The notes: generated from the letters alone by a model not told the origin. A stretch of DNA of 64,000 bases from Chryseobacterium limigenitum (GCF_900114875.1 NZ_FPKW01000013.1:47709-111708), one strand, 5' to 3'. Shown: positions 1 through 9,513, counted from the stretch's first letter. Program-made: numbers and translations.

Positions 1-737
1 TCACCATTCTGAATGGAGAGATCAATTTTATTGATTACAATTGCCAATGGAGTCTGCAATTCATGAGAGGCATTTTCTATAAACTGTTTTTGCTGATGAA
101 AAACAAGCTCATTACGCTCGATCATCTCATTAATTTCAACATTTAACTCCTCAAATTCTTTTATGGAATAATTTTGAGGTTCATTAAAAGAAGAAACACC
201 AAACTGATATTTTTTAAGCTTATCTAAAATTAAGTAAAACGGCCGCATAGCTTTATGAAGCAAAAATCCGTTAACGGCAACAATACTCACCACCAATAAT
301 AGATACAAAACAATCAATGCCGTTGTAAGGTCGTATACCAACTCATCTTCCTCTACAGTAGACGTTCTGACAGTCAATTGCTGATGTTTTCCAAATTGGT
401 CTGTAAAATCAGTTGTAAGTACCCTGTACGGTTGTTCTTCATCATCATATTCCATATAATACATTTTATTATACAGACTGTTCTTATCTTTATATTCTGA
501 AGCCGAAATAGGATTTATCTTAAATTCATTAAAGCCAAATTCATTATTATGCAACAAATTTTCGTCAACATATGCAGCTTTAATGATCTGTATTTTTCTG
601 TTTTTTAAGCCATCATCTACATTATCGTACACTTCATCTAAAATATAGGCGTAAAACAGTGCAGCCCAAACAGCAATGATCAATAATAATATCGTGATGA
701 GGTACTTTATTGTATAATATTTTAGAGAGACTTTCAT
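1..737 (-). CDS. Sensor histidine kinase, 3' part beyond window
   Basis: My translation from an ATG at 737 gives a membrane-bound two-component sensor kinase. A hydrophobic segment lies within the first 30 residues. A periplasmic stretch of about 110 residues follows, then a second membrane segment, a HAMP-like linker, and the HisKA dimerisation box FIENASHELQTP, with the phospho-accepting His near residue 221. The frame is still open at base 1, so the ATPase domain lies outside the window. The start shares one base with the stop of the response regulator (TAATG), so the two genes are translationally coupled. The signal sensed cannot be told from the sequence. Confidence 0.93.
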   Translation of the reverse strand, partial: MKVSLKYYTIKYLITILLLIIAVWAALFYAYILDEVYDNVDDGLKNRKIQIIKAAYVDENLLHNNEFGFNEFKINPISASEYKDKNSLYNKMYYMEYDDEEQPYRVLTTDFTDQFGKHQQLTVRTSTVEEDELVYDLTTALIVLYLLLVVSIVAVNGFLLHKAMRPFYLILDKLKKYQFGVSSFNEPQNYSIKEFEELNVEINEMIERNELVFHQQKQFIENASHELQTPLAIVINKIDLSIQNG

Positions 738-1408
738 TAAATAAATTTATAGCCAATCCCGTAAACAGCCTGAAAATCAGCTTTTGAATTGAGTGTTTTT
801 AATTTTTTGCGAAGGTTTTTTATTTGTGAATAAATAAAATCCAAACTGTCTGCCTGATCGATATAATCTCCCCAAATTGCTTCTGCAAGCATTGTTTTTT
901 GCAACGTTTTTTCAGGATTTACAACAAAATAATAGAGAAGATCATATTCTTTACGATTAAGGATCAATTCGTTATCATCGATTTTCACAATTCTGCTTTC
1001 CGGATCAATATAAATATTTTTATAGCTGATCGTATTTTCACCATCCTGATTTTTTCTTCTGATGACAGATTTAACTCTTGCCATCAATTCCGCCAAGTGG
1101 AAGGGTTTTGCGAGATAGTCGTCTGCTCCGATTTCCAACCCGTTCACTTTATCATCTACAGAATCTTTAGCAGATAAAATAATTACCGGATCTTTTTTGT
1201 GCATGTTCTTAATTTCTTTCAGAAGATCCATTCCGTTTCCGTCTGGCAGCATAATGTCCAAAAGAATACAGTCATACTCGTAAGAAATGATCTTTTCTAA
1301 CCCTGATTGATAATCATCAGCACATTCTACGATAAAATGTTCTGCTTCGAGAAAACTTTGTACTACATTTCTTAATTCCGGTTCATCTTCTATAATTAAA
1401 ATCTTCAT
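737..1408 (-). CDS. OmpR/PhoB-family response regulator
   Basis: This 223-residue transcription factor has an N-terminal receiver domain with acidic residues at E7-D8-E9, phospho-acceptor D51 (CILLDIMLP) and conserved K101 (LAKPF). A winged-helix DNA-binding domain covers about residues 120-223. The length is usual for the family. It is the first gene of a pair with the histidine kinase that starts on its stop codon. I see no clear operator upstream, and the target genes are unknown. Confidence 0.95.
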   Translation of the reverse strand: MKILIIEDEPELRNVVQSFLEAEHFIVECADDYQSGLEKIISYEYDCILLDIMLPDGNGMDLLKEIKNMHKKDPVIILSAKDSVDDKVNGLEIGADDYLAKPFHLAELMARVKSVIRRKNQDGENTISYKNIYIDPESRIVKIDDNELILNRKEYDLLYYFVVNPEKTLQKTMLAEAIWGDYIDQADSLDFIYSQIKNLRKKLKTLNSKADFQAVYGIGYKFI

Positions 1409-1490
1409 ATCTGCATTTTTTAATACATCTTAAGTTCAATCAAATATATAAAATTAAAACCTCCTGAAATGAGGAGGTTACTTTATAAAT

Positions 1491-1724
1491 TTACAAGTTT
1501 GTCTTTACATGTCTTCCTTTTGCATCAAATATAATGCTCAATCCATTCATCAAATTGATCTTAAATGCATTGCATCTTTCCTCAATAGATACCACCCAAC
1601 TTCCGGAGTGATTTCTTGTAATATAGCTTAGAATATTTTTTCTAACTGTTTTACCTCTCATTATGTTCCAATTTAGCATATCTTTAATTTTATTTGTTGG
1701 TGTATAATTTTCGTTATTAATCAT
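1491..1724 (-). CDS. Orphan PepSY-like half-repeat (split end of neighbour?)
   Basis: This is a 77-residue frame if it starts at the ATG at 1724, which overlaps the upstream stop in an ATGATTAA arrangement. Longer in-frame starts reach 1754. Its last 50 residues (KTVRKNILSYITRN...GLSIIFDAKGRHVK) align by eye with the repeat that ends the preceding protein (ATIRNYVAKSF...GIDLEFDRNGNFK). It therefore looks like a third PepSY-like/DUF2874 half-domain lying in another frame. No signal peptide is present, so alone it would stay in the cytoplasm, unlike its neighbour. It could be a coupled short gene or the frameshifted tail of one longer gene. Confidence 0.55.
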   Translation of the reverse strand: MINNENYTPTNKIKDMLNWNIMRGKTVRKNILSYITRNHSGSWVVSIEERCNAFKINLMNGLSIIFDAKGRHVKTNL

Positions 1725-2166
1725 CAATTCGTTTAAAATTTCCATTTCTATCAAATTCCAGATCTATTCCGTTAGAAAGTTCGGCTTTATAAGACCAGCT
1801 TTTTCTTTCTATTTTTATGATATGAGTATTGGGAAAACTCTTAGCAACATAGTTTCTTATCGTTGCAGGAATGAATCCGTAAGGTACTTTTTGATGCTCA
1901 CCATCAACTTCTTTCCAGTTACCTTTGCTGTCGAAATCAACTTTCATTCCGTTGGTTAGACGAACTTTATATTCATCAACTCCGAAAATTTCGCTGTCTT
2001 CTATAACAGAACTTGTTGTAACACCTTTGAAATTAGCTGCAAGAAAATTCTTGGCCGTTTTTGGTAATTGGCTGGTGCTTATTGCTCTGTCTTGCCCGTA
2101 AACACATCCCGTTATTAAAATAAGGACTACAGCTAATATAACTGTGATTTTACTTCTTGTTTCCAT
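1717..2166 (-). CDS. Exported PepSY-like (DUF2874) protein
   Basis: This 149-residue protein has an N-terminal signal (hydrophobic residues 7-20, then a Cys near 21, so possibly a lipoprotein). Two related beta-alpha half-repeats follow, each ending in a pattern like NGMKVDFDSKGNWKEVD. This is the periplasmic PepSY-like fold often annotated as putative beta-lactamase-inhibitor-like in Bacteroidota. The family function is unknown. The next frame on the same strand holds a third copy of the half-repeat. The locus lies just upstream of the two-component genes on the same strand, so co-regulation is possible but not shown. Confidence 0.75.
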   Translation of the reverse strand: METRSKITVILAVVLILITGCVYGQDRAISTSQLPKTAKNFLAANFKGVTTSSVIEDSEIFGVDEYKVRLTNGMKVDFDSKGNWKEVDGEHQKVPYGFIPATIRNYVAKSFPNTHIIKIERKSWSYKAELSNGIDLEFDRNGNFKRIDD

Positions 2167-2251
2167 AATTTTTTATTGTTTGTTAATTATTATGGAGCAA
2201 AGATCTATATCAAATTGGGAAAGAATTAGGAATGAATCACAAAAGCAGTTT

Positions 2252-2947
2252 TTATAAATACTCTTTGATCTGTAAAAGATGTGTAATTGATTTTAAACCC
2301 TCATCCTGTCTGTTCTCTTTATAAACATCAAAGAAAATAACATCAATACCAAAGTTTTGAGATCCTACAACGTCAGCGATCCAATCGTCACCAATTAAAA
2401 TACTTTCTTCTTTTTGAGCATTTGCTAAGCCTAAAGAATATTCAAAAATTTCAGGATTCGGTTTTCTTACGCCTACAGAATCGGCGCTTGTAATGGTATG
2501 GAAATAATGAGCAATTCCCGATAGAATACATTTTCTTTCCGTCACTTCCTTAAAGCCGTTGGAGATAATATGGAGTGTATAATGTTTAGACTTTAAATAT
2601 TCCAAAATATATTCCGCACCTTCTACCAACTCGTTATGATTAAGAATTTTATCTAAAAAATGCTCTTCAAAATATATGGAAAGTTCTTTATTCTCAATTC
2701 CAAAATGTTTGAAGGTATCATAAAAACGGTGTTCTCTCAAATATTCTTTTCCAATGAGTCCGTCTCTTATGTCTTCCCAAAGTTTTTCGTTGATATCGTG
2801 ATAAACAGCGTGAAATTCTTCAAAATCAATATTGTATTTTAAAGTTATTTCCTGGGCTTCAAAAAGTGTTTTGATGGTAAGATAGGCGTTCTTGCGGTGA
2901 TCCCAAAGTGTATTGTCGAGATCAAAAAAAATGTGCTGAATTTTCAT
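2252..2947 (-). CDS. HAD hydrolase, YjjG-type pyrimidine nucleotidase
   Basis: The N-terminal motif FFDLDNTLWDH holds the nucleophile D9 and acid/base D11 of the haloacid dehalogenase superfamily. An alpha-helical cap follows, then the later motifs (IISNGF, RKPNPEIF, ILIGDDWIADV). Length and motif spacing match the YjjG/YfnB subgroup, which dephosphorylates noncanonical pyrimidine nucleotides. Substrate assignment is by family only. I chose the ATG at 2947 over the in-frame ATG three codons upstream because MKIQHIFFDLDNT is the usual family start. Confidence 0.85.
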   Translation of the reverse strand: MKIQHIFFDLDNTLWDHRKNAYLTIKTLFEAQEITLKYNIDFEEFHAVYHDINEKLWEDIRDGLIGKEYLREHRFYDTFKHFGIENKELSIYFEEHFLDKILNHNELVEGAEYILEYLKSKHYTLHIISNGFKEVTERKCILSGIAHYFHTITSADSVGVRKPNPEIFEYSLGLANAQKEESILIGDDWIADVVGSQNFGIDVIFFDVYKENRQDEGLKSITHLLQIKEYL

Positions 2948-2967
2948 ACAGCACAAAATTAATACTT

Positions 2968-3102
2968 TTAATTTTTAGAGATCGGATAATTCTTACTCTT
3001 GGTTTTAACTACATCAATATTTTTAGAAAAATTGAGCAAAAAGTCGATAATTTCTTTCTTAGGTTTCAAAGCTTTCACTTTTAAGGAATCATTTTTTCTC
3101 AT
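2968..3102 (-). CDS. Conserved-looking 44-residue basic protein
   Basis: An ATG at 3102 opens 44 codons ending in TAA at 2968. The product begins MRKNDSLKVKALKPKKEI and continues through IDFLLNFSKNIDVV. It is lysine-rich, has no membrane segment and no signal. It starts 45 bp after the sigma factor stop on the same strand, so co-transcription is likely. I have the impression that similar short basic proteins follow sigma genes in related flavobacteria, but I cannot check this. No function can be given. Confidence 0.6.
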   Translation of the reverse strand: MRKNDSLKVKALKPKKEIIDFLLNFSKNIDVVKTKSKNYPISKN

Positions 3103-3146
3103 AGGCGATAAATGTTTTTCCTTAAAACGAGAATATCTGAGAATTA

Positions 3147-3737
3147 TTATCTCGTCAGGATGATATTATTCTCATCCATGATTTTTCTCAGGTTTATTAA
3201 CGCATAACGCACTCTTCCCAACGTGGTATTGATACTCATATCGGTGTGATCTGCGATCTCTTTGAAGCTTAGTCCGTCGAAAAATCTTAATTTAATTACC
3301 TCCTGTTGGTTTTGAGGCAGAAACTGCAACATTCTCAATAAGTCTTCCTGAATTTGATTGGTAACCAATTGATCTTCAATATTCTCAGAAGGTTCTCTGA
3401 TAAGATCAAAAATAGAATATTCGTCGGTCTCAAAAGTAGTTTCCGAAACTTTGATGTTCTTAGATTTTAGTCTGAAATGATCTATAATAAGATTGTAGGC
3501 AATTCTTTTTGCCCAAAGGATGAATTTTCCTTCTTCGTTGTAACGGCCTTCCTTCAGCATTAAGATGATTTTCATGAACGTATCCTGAAAAACATCATTA
3601 GCCAAGTCCTCATCATTAATTTTGTAAAAAATGAATGTAAAAAGCTCTCTTTGGTGACGGTGAATAAGCGTAGATAATGCCGATTCGTCTCCTTCCTGGT
3701 AAAGGGAAATTAATAAACTATCCGATTTTGATTTCAT
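3147..3737 (-). CDS. Sigma-70 family RNA polymerase sigma factor (ECF-like)
   Basis: This protein of about 196 residues has a sigma region 2 (RELFTFIFYKINDEDLANDVFQDTF; GKFILWAKRIAYNLIIDHFR) and a region 4 helix-turn-helix (LPQNQQEVIKLRFFDGLSFKEIA). There is no region 1.1 or 3, as in ECF factors. I chose the ATG at 3737, since the longer frame begins with TTG. No anti-sigma gene lies next to it. The neighbour downstream is the 44-residue protein. Its regulon is unknown. Confidence 0.92.
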   Translation of the reverse strand: MKSKSDSLLISLYQEGDESALSTLIHRHQRELFTFIFYKINDEDLANDVFQDTFMKIILMLKEGRYNEEGKFILWAKRIAYNLIIDHFRLKSKNIKVSETTFETDEYSIFDLIREPSENIEDQLVTNQIQEDLLRMLQFLPQNQQEVIKLRFFDGLSFKEIADHTDMSINTTLGRVRYALINLRKIMDENNIILTR

Positions 3738-3936
3738 AACTCTTCTCAATAATAAAAAAATTTGTAGACAAACTTTCTTCCAGATAATTAATCTGGTTTT
3801 AGCTGTAAATACAAAACAGTTTTCTAGAGTAAAGTAGAATCAATAGGCGGTACAATTTTTCTTGATGTAAATATAATAATTTTTTAATAACTGTTAAGCT
3901 ATTATTAAATTTTTACAAGAAAAATATAAAAAAAAA

Positions 3937-4422
3937 TCACTTAAACATATCATGAATGAACACAGTAGGGATATTTAGTGTAAAATTAACATTCAGACCT
4001 TTCATTTCTTTGCCGTTTAAATTGCCAATTGGGAAGGCATAACCTCCGGTAAGATCCAAAATTCCGAAAAGAGTGACTCCAATTTTCGGTGCAACGTACT
4101 TATTTGTTCCTTCCGCTCCGATTAAAAAATAATAAGAATGATAGAAATCTACATCTTTTTGAAAATTTAATAAAACATCAGCCTGCAATTTCGGCATTAT
4201 GGCAAATTCAGAATGAGTAGATCCCATTAATGCAGAAGCTCCCAACCTGTAAATAACATCATCATTTTTCAGGAAAAGCAATTTCCCGCCCAGTTCTCCA
4301 AAGCTTTGATTTTGATAGGTATATCCAACGCTGATCATCTTATGCATCGTATATTGGGCTTTCATAAACGTACTTAGGAAAAATATAGACAGAATGGTAA
4401 TTGCAAATCGAAAATTCATCAT
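3937..4422 (-). CDS. Exported hypothetical protein, probable small outer-membrane barrel
   Basis: This 161-residue protein has a Sec signal (hydrophobic 6-18, cleavage likely after MKAQ). The rest is alternating polar/hydrophobic strands rich in Gly and aromatics (GVTLFGILDLTGGYAFPIG). This fits a small outer-membrane beta-barrel or periplasmic beta protein of the kind common in flavobacteria. I do not recognise the family. It stands alone between the sigma factor and metK, all on the minus strand. Confidence 0.6.
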   Translation of the reverse strand: MMNFRFAITILSIFFLSTFMKAQYTMHKMISVGYTYQNQSFGELGGKLLFLKNDDVIYRLGASALMGSTHSEFAIMPKLQADVLLNFQKDVDFYHSYYFLIGAEGTNKYVAPKIGVTLFGILDLTGGYAFPIGNLNGKEMKGLNVNFTLNIPTVFIHDMFK

Positions 4423-4447
4423 CTTTAAATTATTTAAGCGTAAAATT

Positions 4448-4482
4448 AAAAAAAACTGCCTTACCTGAAAGATAAAGCAGTC
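4448..4482 (-). terminator. Terminator after metK
   Basis: Read on the minus strand, a hairpin with arms ACTGCTTTA and TAAGGCAGT (one mismatch) is followed at once by a run of T. It lies just past the metK stop. Confidence 0.7.
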
Positions 4483-4504
4483 ATTTATTATGTTAGAGAA
4501 AAAA

Positions 4505-5785
4505 TTAAATCCCGAAAGAAGCTTTAATTTCGTCTACTTTGTCAAGTTTTTCCCAGGTAAAGAATTCCAGCCCTGTAAGCGTTAATTCGTTCTTGTGACC
4601 TTTATTGAAAGTTTTATCAGCTACATAATGCTCTCTTCCCATGTGACCGTAAGAAGCTGTATCCTGATAAATTGGATTTCTTAATTTTAAGTTTTGCTCG
4701 ATTGCATAAGGTCTAAGATCGAAAATTGTAGACACTTTTTTAGCAATTTCACCGTCGTGAAGATCAACTTTTGAAGTTCCGTAAGTGTTGATATATAAAC
4801 CGCAAGGTTCAGCAACACCAATTGCATAAGAAACCTGTACCAAAACTTCATCAGCAACACCTGCAGCTACTAAGTTTTTAGCAATGTGTCTTGTAGCATA
4901 AGCAGCACTTCTGTCTACTTTTGAAGGATCTTTTCCAGAGAATGCACCACCACCGTGAGCACCTTTTCCACCGTAGGTATCAACGATAATCTTTCTTCCT
5001 GTAAGACCTGTATCACCGTGAGGGCCTCCGATTACGAATTTCCCTGTCGGGTTGATGTGATATTTGATCTGATCATTAAATAATGCCTTAATTTCCTCAG
5101 TTTGTAAAGCTACAACTCTGGGAATTAAAATATTTTTGATGTCTTCACGAATTTTGTTCAGCATTTCTTCTTCAGCAGCAAAATCATCGTGCTGAGTAGA
5201 AACTACGATAGAATCAATTCTTACCGGTTTATGATCATCAGAATATTCGATGGTAACCTGGCTTTTTGCATCAGGACGAAGATATTTAATCTCAGAATCT
5301 TCTCTTCTGATCGCAGAAAGTTCTTTAAGAATAGTGTGTGCAAGATCTAAAGCCAAAGGCATATAGTTTGCCGTTTCGTTCGTTGCATAACCAAACATCA
5401 TCCCTTGGTCACCTGCACCCTGGGCGTTTGCTTTAGCTTCGAAAGATTCGTCATTTACAGCTCTGTCAACACCTTGGTTGATATCCGGAGACTGCTCGTG
5501 AATCGCAGAAATAACTCCACAAGAATCACCATTAAACATGTATTCTCCTTTTGTATATCCGATTCCGTTGATAACTTCTCTTGCAATAGTCTGTACATCT
5601 AAATAAGCATCAGACTTCACCTCACCTGCCAAAACTACCTGTCCTGTTGTAACAAGAGTTTCACAAGCTACTTTCGAGCTTTTATCGTATGCTAAAAAAT
5701 GATCGATTAATGCATCAGAGATCTGATCGGCAATTTTATCTGGATGCCCTTCTGAAACTGATTCAGATGTAAATAAATAAGACAT
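4505..5785 (-). CDS. metK: S-adenosylmethionine synthase
   Basis: This 426-residue enzyme makes S-adenosylmethionine from ATP and methionine. Family signatures are intact: [16 protein letters not shown] near the N-terminus, [13 protein letters not shown] in the middle, and the P-loop-like [16 protein letters not shown]. The length is slightly above the E. coli enzyme, as is usual in Bacteroidota. It appears to be a single-gene unit with its own terminator. The 241-bp leader shows no SAM-riboswitch class I recognise. Confidence 0.98.
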   Translation of the reverse strand: MSYLFTSESVSEGHPDKIADQISDALIDHFLAYDKSSKVACETLVTTGQVVLAGEVKSDAYLDVQTIAREVINGIGYTKGEYMFNGDSCGVISAIHEQSPDINQGVDRAVNDESFEAKANAQGAGDQGMMFGYATNETANYMPLALDLAHTILKELSAIRREDSEIKYLRPDAKSQVTIEYSDDHKPVRIDSIVVSTQHDDFAAEEEMLNKIREDIKNILIPRVVALQTEEIKALFNDQIKYHINPTGKFVIGGPHGDTGLTGRKIIVDTYGGKGAHGGGAFSGKDPSKVDRSAAYATRHIAKNLVAAGVADEVLVQVSYAIGVAEPCGLYINTYGTSKVDLHDGEIAKKVSTIFDLRPYAIEQNLKLRNPIYQDTASYGHMGREHYVADKTFNKGHKNELTLTGLEFFTWEKLDKVDEIKASFGI

Positions 5786-6026
5786 ATTATTCTATTTGTT
5801 TTTTTAGATTAAAAATATACGAAGAAAAATATGAATAAATTGCCAGAAAAGCTCAAAATAGAAATACTGTTTTAGCTTTTTTTTATAGAGGTTGCAATCA
5901 GGTCAAATTTTTCCTCGTTCGTAAACAGTGCAAATTTAAGTACTATTTTTTTAATACTCAAAACTTTTGTTTACTAATTATAATTTTCTTTAAATTAATG
6001 ATTTATCAATCTTTAAGAAAAATAAA

Positions 6027-6977
6027 CTATTGTGGTTTTATACTTACGAATTCTTTTGGACTTTCGTTGTAGTTTAATTTTTCCTTTAATGATAATCGGA
6101 TAGAATTCGATAATTCATCAATAATTTTTTGTTTGAAAGTAGGCTTATAATAAATAATACTTATCTCTCTGAAAGGGAAAGGCTTTTTAAATCTAAACAC
6201 ATTTCCTTTTTGTTCTTCAGAAAGCTGACTTAAAGCTAATTCAGGCAAAATACTGATTCCTCCCACTTTATCCACCATATGCACCAAAGTCTGAATATTA
6301 GAAGCCAAGAAATCTAAATTCTTAGGTTTCAAAGTATTCTCTTTTAAATGACAGATATTTTCAAATTGGTTTCTTAAACAGTTTCCTTCCTCAAGCAACC
6401 AAACTTTTTCAACATTAAGATCTTCCGGAACAACGTAAGAATTTTTCTTATTAGCTTCAGTGTTTGAGCTGTAGATCATTAATTCTTCATTAAACAGGAA
6501 GTCCTGATAAAACTCGTCAGCGGTATCATAAGGTGTTGAAATAATTCCAGCGTCCAGTTCTCCGGCTTTTAAAGCTTTAATGATATTATCTGTCGTCATT
6601 TCTTTTACATTCATCTGAATTTTCGGGTTCTCTTCCAGGAATGCAAAAATTTCAGTTGGTAAAATGAATGAAGAAACAGTAGGAATAATACCTAGATTAA
6701 TTGTTCCTCCTAAAATATTATTTAAAAGGTTCGCTTTATTCTTTAATTCATTGACAGATTCTATAATCACCTTCGCCTGATCAATAATCTGTAACCCGAC
6801 ATCCGTTGTACGAATCGGGTGTGTCGTTCTGTCGAAAACCTTTACATCCAGCTCATCTTCAAATTTCTGTATCATTGCACTCAATGTAGGCTGTGTAATG
6901 AAGCAGGCTTGAGCTGCTTTACCAAAGTGTTTATACTTATCTACGGCGATAAGATATTCCAATTGCTGAATGTTCAT
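6027..6977 (-). CDS. oxyR: LysR-family peroxide sensor OxyR
   Basis: This 316-residue regulator has an N-terminal LysR helix-turn-helix (residues 1-60, FGKAAQACFITQPTLSAMI) and a C-terminal LysR substrate/redox domain. Two cysteines, C200 and C209, sit in EGNCLRNQFENICHL. That is the same nine-residue spacing as the peroxide-sensing Cys199/Cys208 of E. coli OxyR, so the call is OxyR and not a generic LysR. It is divergent from a catalase 132 bp away, the classical arrangement for an OxyR target. Confidence 0.92.
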   Translation of the reverse strand: MNIQQLEYLIAVDKYKHFGKAAQACFITQPTLSAMIQKFEDELDVKVFDRTTHPIRTTDVGLQIIDQAKVIIESVNELKNKANLLNNILGGTINLGIIPTVSSFILPTEIFAFLEENPKIQMNVKEMTTDNIIKALKAGELDAGIISTPYDTADEFYQDFLFNEELMIYSSNTEANKKNSYVVPEDLNVEKVWLLEEGNCLRNQFENICHLKENTLKPKNLDFLASNIQTLVHMVDKVGGISILPELALSQLSEEQKGNVFRFKKPFPFREISIIYYKPTFKQKIIDELSNSIRLSLKEKLNYNESPKEFVSIKPQ

Positions 6978-6997
6978 CTGATTAATATTATCTATTA

Positions 6998-7031
6998 CAA
7001 AGATATGATGTTTTTGTTATTAGCAATCAAA
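6998..7031 (-). promoter_or_regulatory. Candidate promoter of oxyR
   Basis: On the minus strand TTTG (7031-7028) and TATCTTTG (7005-6998) match the flavobacterial -33 TTTG / -7 TAnnTTTG consensus with a 22-nt spacer. The leader to the oxyR ATG is about 15-20 nt. This is a pattern match only. Confidence 0.45.
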
Positions 7032-7109
7032 ATTTCAAGTAATTTTGATAATTACTACCTTTACATATTGGTATATAAATAGTAAATCAATCATTCAAAT
7101 CATAACTAT

Positions 7110-8597
7110 ATGGATTCTAAAAAATTAACATTAAGTAGCGGTGCCCCATATTATGAGCATCAGGATTCCCAAACTGTTGGTCCAAGAGGTCCAGTATTGT
7201 TACAGGATTTTATACTTCAGGAAAACCTTGCTCATTTTGTAAGAGAAAGAATTCCTGAAAGAATTGTTCATGCAAAAGGTACAGGAGCTTATGGAAAACT
7301 GACCATAACACACGATATTAGTAAATATACGAAAGCGAAATTATTCTCAAAGGTTGGGAATTCGTGCAAAATGTTTGCCCGCTTCTCTACTGTAGGCGGC
7401 GAAAAAGGAAGCGCAGATACGGCAAGAGACCCAAGAGGATTTGCTTTAAAATTTTACACAGAAGACGGAAATTGGGATTTAGTTGGAAACAACACGCCTG
7501 TATTCTTTATTAAGGATGCTAAAAAGTTCCCGGATTTCATTCATACTCAAAAAAGAGTTCCAAAAACAAACTTAAAAAGCGCCACCATGATGTGGGACTT
7601 CTGGAGCTTAAATCCGGAATCGCTTCACCAGGTTTTAATATTAATGTCAGACAGAGGAACTCCTCACGGATTCAGACATATGCACGGTTTCGGATCTCAC
7701 ACTTTTTCAATGATCAATGCCAACAACGAAAGAGTTTGGGTGAAATTCCATTTTAAAACAAAACAGGGCGTTAAAAACTTCACGAATGAAGATGCCGTAA
7801 AAATGGCAGGAGAAAATCCGGATTTTGCACAGGAAGATCTTTGCAACGCGATCGATAACGGAGATTTCCCGAAATGGACAATGTACATCCAGGTAATGAC
7901 AGAAGATCAGGCAAGAGATTTCAGATGGAATCCTTTTGATATTACTAAAGTCTGGTTTCAGGGAGATTTTCCATTAATTGAAGTCGGAGAAATGGAATTG
8001 AATGAAATTCCTGTTAATTATTTCGCTCACGTAGAACAATCTACTTTCTCACCAAGCAATTTGATTGATGGAATAAGCTTTTCTCCGGACAAAATGCTTC
8101 AGGGAAGATTATTTTCTTATCCCGATGCTCACAGATACAGAGTTGGAGTAAATGCTCACCAGCTAGAAGTAAACCGTTGTCCGTTTGCTGTTAATAATTA
8201 TCAGAGAGATGGTTTTATGGCGGATTCAAGCCTGTATCAGGACAAACCCAATTATCACCCTAACAGTTTTGATGATATTACGGCAGATTCAGCCTATAAA
8301 AACTTCGAATATGAACTAGACAACAATCACGTTGCCAGCTATAACCGAAACGAAAATGATGATGATCATTACACTCAGCCAGGCTTATTATATACAAAAG
8401 CAATGAATTCGGAAGACAGAGAAAATCTGGTTCACAACATTGTTGAAAGTATGAAAGGAATTGATGGCCCCAAGAGAGATGAAATTATAAACAGACAACT
8501 GTGTCATTTTTTTAGAGCAAACATAGAACTTGGCATGAAAGTGGCTTCGCAACTACATGTTAACATTGATGCAAATATGATGAATCATTCCAAATAA
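7110..8597 (+). CDS. katA: Monofunctional heme catalase (small-subunit clade)
   Basis: This 495-residue catalase splits H2O2 to water and O2. Visible signatures are the active-site His in ERIVHAKGTGAYG, the FARFSTVGGEKGSADTARDPRGFALKFY block, distal Asn in NNTPVFFI, and the proximal heme-ligand Tyr segment FSYPDAHRYRVG. The length fits clade 3 small-subunit catalases. There is no signal peptide, so it is cytoplasmic. The gene faces away from oxyR, so induction by peroxide through OxyR is expected. A terminator follows. Confidence 0.97.
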   Translation: MDSKKLTLSSGAPYYEHQDSQTVGPRGPVLLQDFILQENLAHFVRERIPERIVHAKGTGAYGKLTITHDISKYTKAKLFSKVGNSCKMFARFSTVGGEKGSADTARDPRGFALKFYTEDGNWDLVGNNTPVFFIKDAKKFPDFIHTQKRVPKTNLKSATMMWDFWSLNPESLHQVLILMSDRGTPHGFRHMHGFGSHTFSMINANNERVWVKFHFKTKQGVKNFTNEDAVKMAGENPDFAQEDLCNAIDNGDFPKWTMYIQVMTEDQARDFRWNPFDITKVWFQGDFPLIEVGEMELNEIPVNYFAHVEQSTFSPSNLIDGISFSPDKMLQGRLFSYPDAHRYRVGVNAHQLEVNRCPFAVNNYQRDGFMADSSLYQDKPNYHPNSFDDITADSAYKNFEYELDNNHVASYNRNENDDDHYTQPGLLYTKAMNSEDRENLVHNIVESMKGIDGPKRDEIINRQLCHFFRANIELGMKVASQLHVNIDANMMNHSK

Positions 8598-8622
8598 GCA
8601 TATTTGAATAATAATTTCAATT

Positions 8623-8656
8623 AAAAGGAAAAAAAGTTAAGATTTTTTCCTTTTTT
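8623..8656 (+). terminator. Terminator after katA
   Basis: A 12-bp stem (AAAAGGAAAAAA / TTTTTTCCTTTT) closes over an 8-nt loop and runs into T residues. Confidence 0.75.
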
Positions 8657-8703
8657 TTGTAAAAAATTTATAATTTGCACAGAATAATATTTTAAAGTGG
8701 AAA

Positions 8704-9471
8704 ATGAGTTACGAAAATATATTATTAAATAAAGAAGATAAGTTATCAATAATCACAATAAACAGACCTGAAAGTCTAAATGCTTTAAATGCAAAGACAA
8801 TTCAGGAAATAAGTTCAGCATTAGAAGAATTGAACTCTGACAGCACTTGCAGGGTGATCATTCTTACCGGAAGCGGAGAAAAATCTTTCGTTGCCGGAGC
8901 TGATATTAAAGAATTTAGTGATTTTGGACAAGAAAAAGCGGAAGAACTAGCCCGAAACGGACAAAACTTCCTTTTTAATAAAATAGAAAACCTATCCAAA
9001 CCTGTAATTGCCGCAGTAAACGGTTTTGCATTAGGAGGAGGTTTAGAGCTTGCCATGGCATGCCACATCAGATACGCATCGGAAAATGCAAAATTGGGGC
9101 TTCCGGAAGTTACCTTAGGATTAATTCCTGGGTACGGAGGAACTCAAAGGCTGCCGAAGCTTGTAGGAAAAGGCCTTGCCAACGAAATGATCTTCTCTGC
9201 CAAAATGATCCCAGCTCAAAGAGCCAAAGAGATCGGATTGGTTAATGAAGTATACCCTATCGAAGATTTATTAACAAAAACTAAAGAACTAGCAACCGTT
9301 ATTGCCCGCAACTCACCGATGGCAATATCAAAGGCAATAAATGCCGTGAATTTATCTGATACGGAGAAAGGTTTTGAAACTGAAATCAAGTATTTCGGAG
9401 AACTTTTTGAACTTAATGATAAAAAAGAAGGAGTTTCTGCTTTTATTGAAAAAAGAAAGCCTAACTTCTAA
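8704..9471 (+). CDS. Enoyl-CoA hydratase/isomerase (crotonase family)
   Basis: This 255-residue crotonase-fold enzyme has the oxyanion-hole segment FVAGADIKEF and the GFALGGGLELAMACHIRYAS block, with the catalytic Glu pair expected in LGLPEVTLGLIPGYGGTQRLP. All are intact, so it is probably an active hydratase of fatty-acid or amino-acid breakdown. The true substrate cannot be told. A TA-rich -7-like element (TATAATTTG) precedes the start. The dCMP deaminase gene follows 42 bp later. Confidence 0.92.
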   Translation: MSYENILLNKEDKLSIITINRPESLNALNAKTIQEISSALEELNSDSTCRVIILTGSGEKSFVAGADIKEFSDFGQEKAEELARNGQNFLFNKIENLSKPVIAAVNGFALGGGLELAMACHIRYASENAKLGLPEVTLGLIPGYGGTQRLPKLVGKGLANEMIFSAKMIPAQRAKEIGLVNEVYPIEDLLTKTKELATVIARNSPMAISKAINAVNLSDTEKGFETEIKYFGELFELNDKKEGVSAFIEKRKPNF

Positions 9472-9513
9472 GAAAATTAATCCAATTATTTCGAAAAAAA
9501 ACAATGACGCTGC

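Noticed and set aside
5786..6026. Possible SAM riboswitch upstream of metK
   Set aside because: I could not find the conserved core of a known SAM aptamer, only AT-rich sequence.
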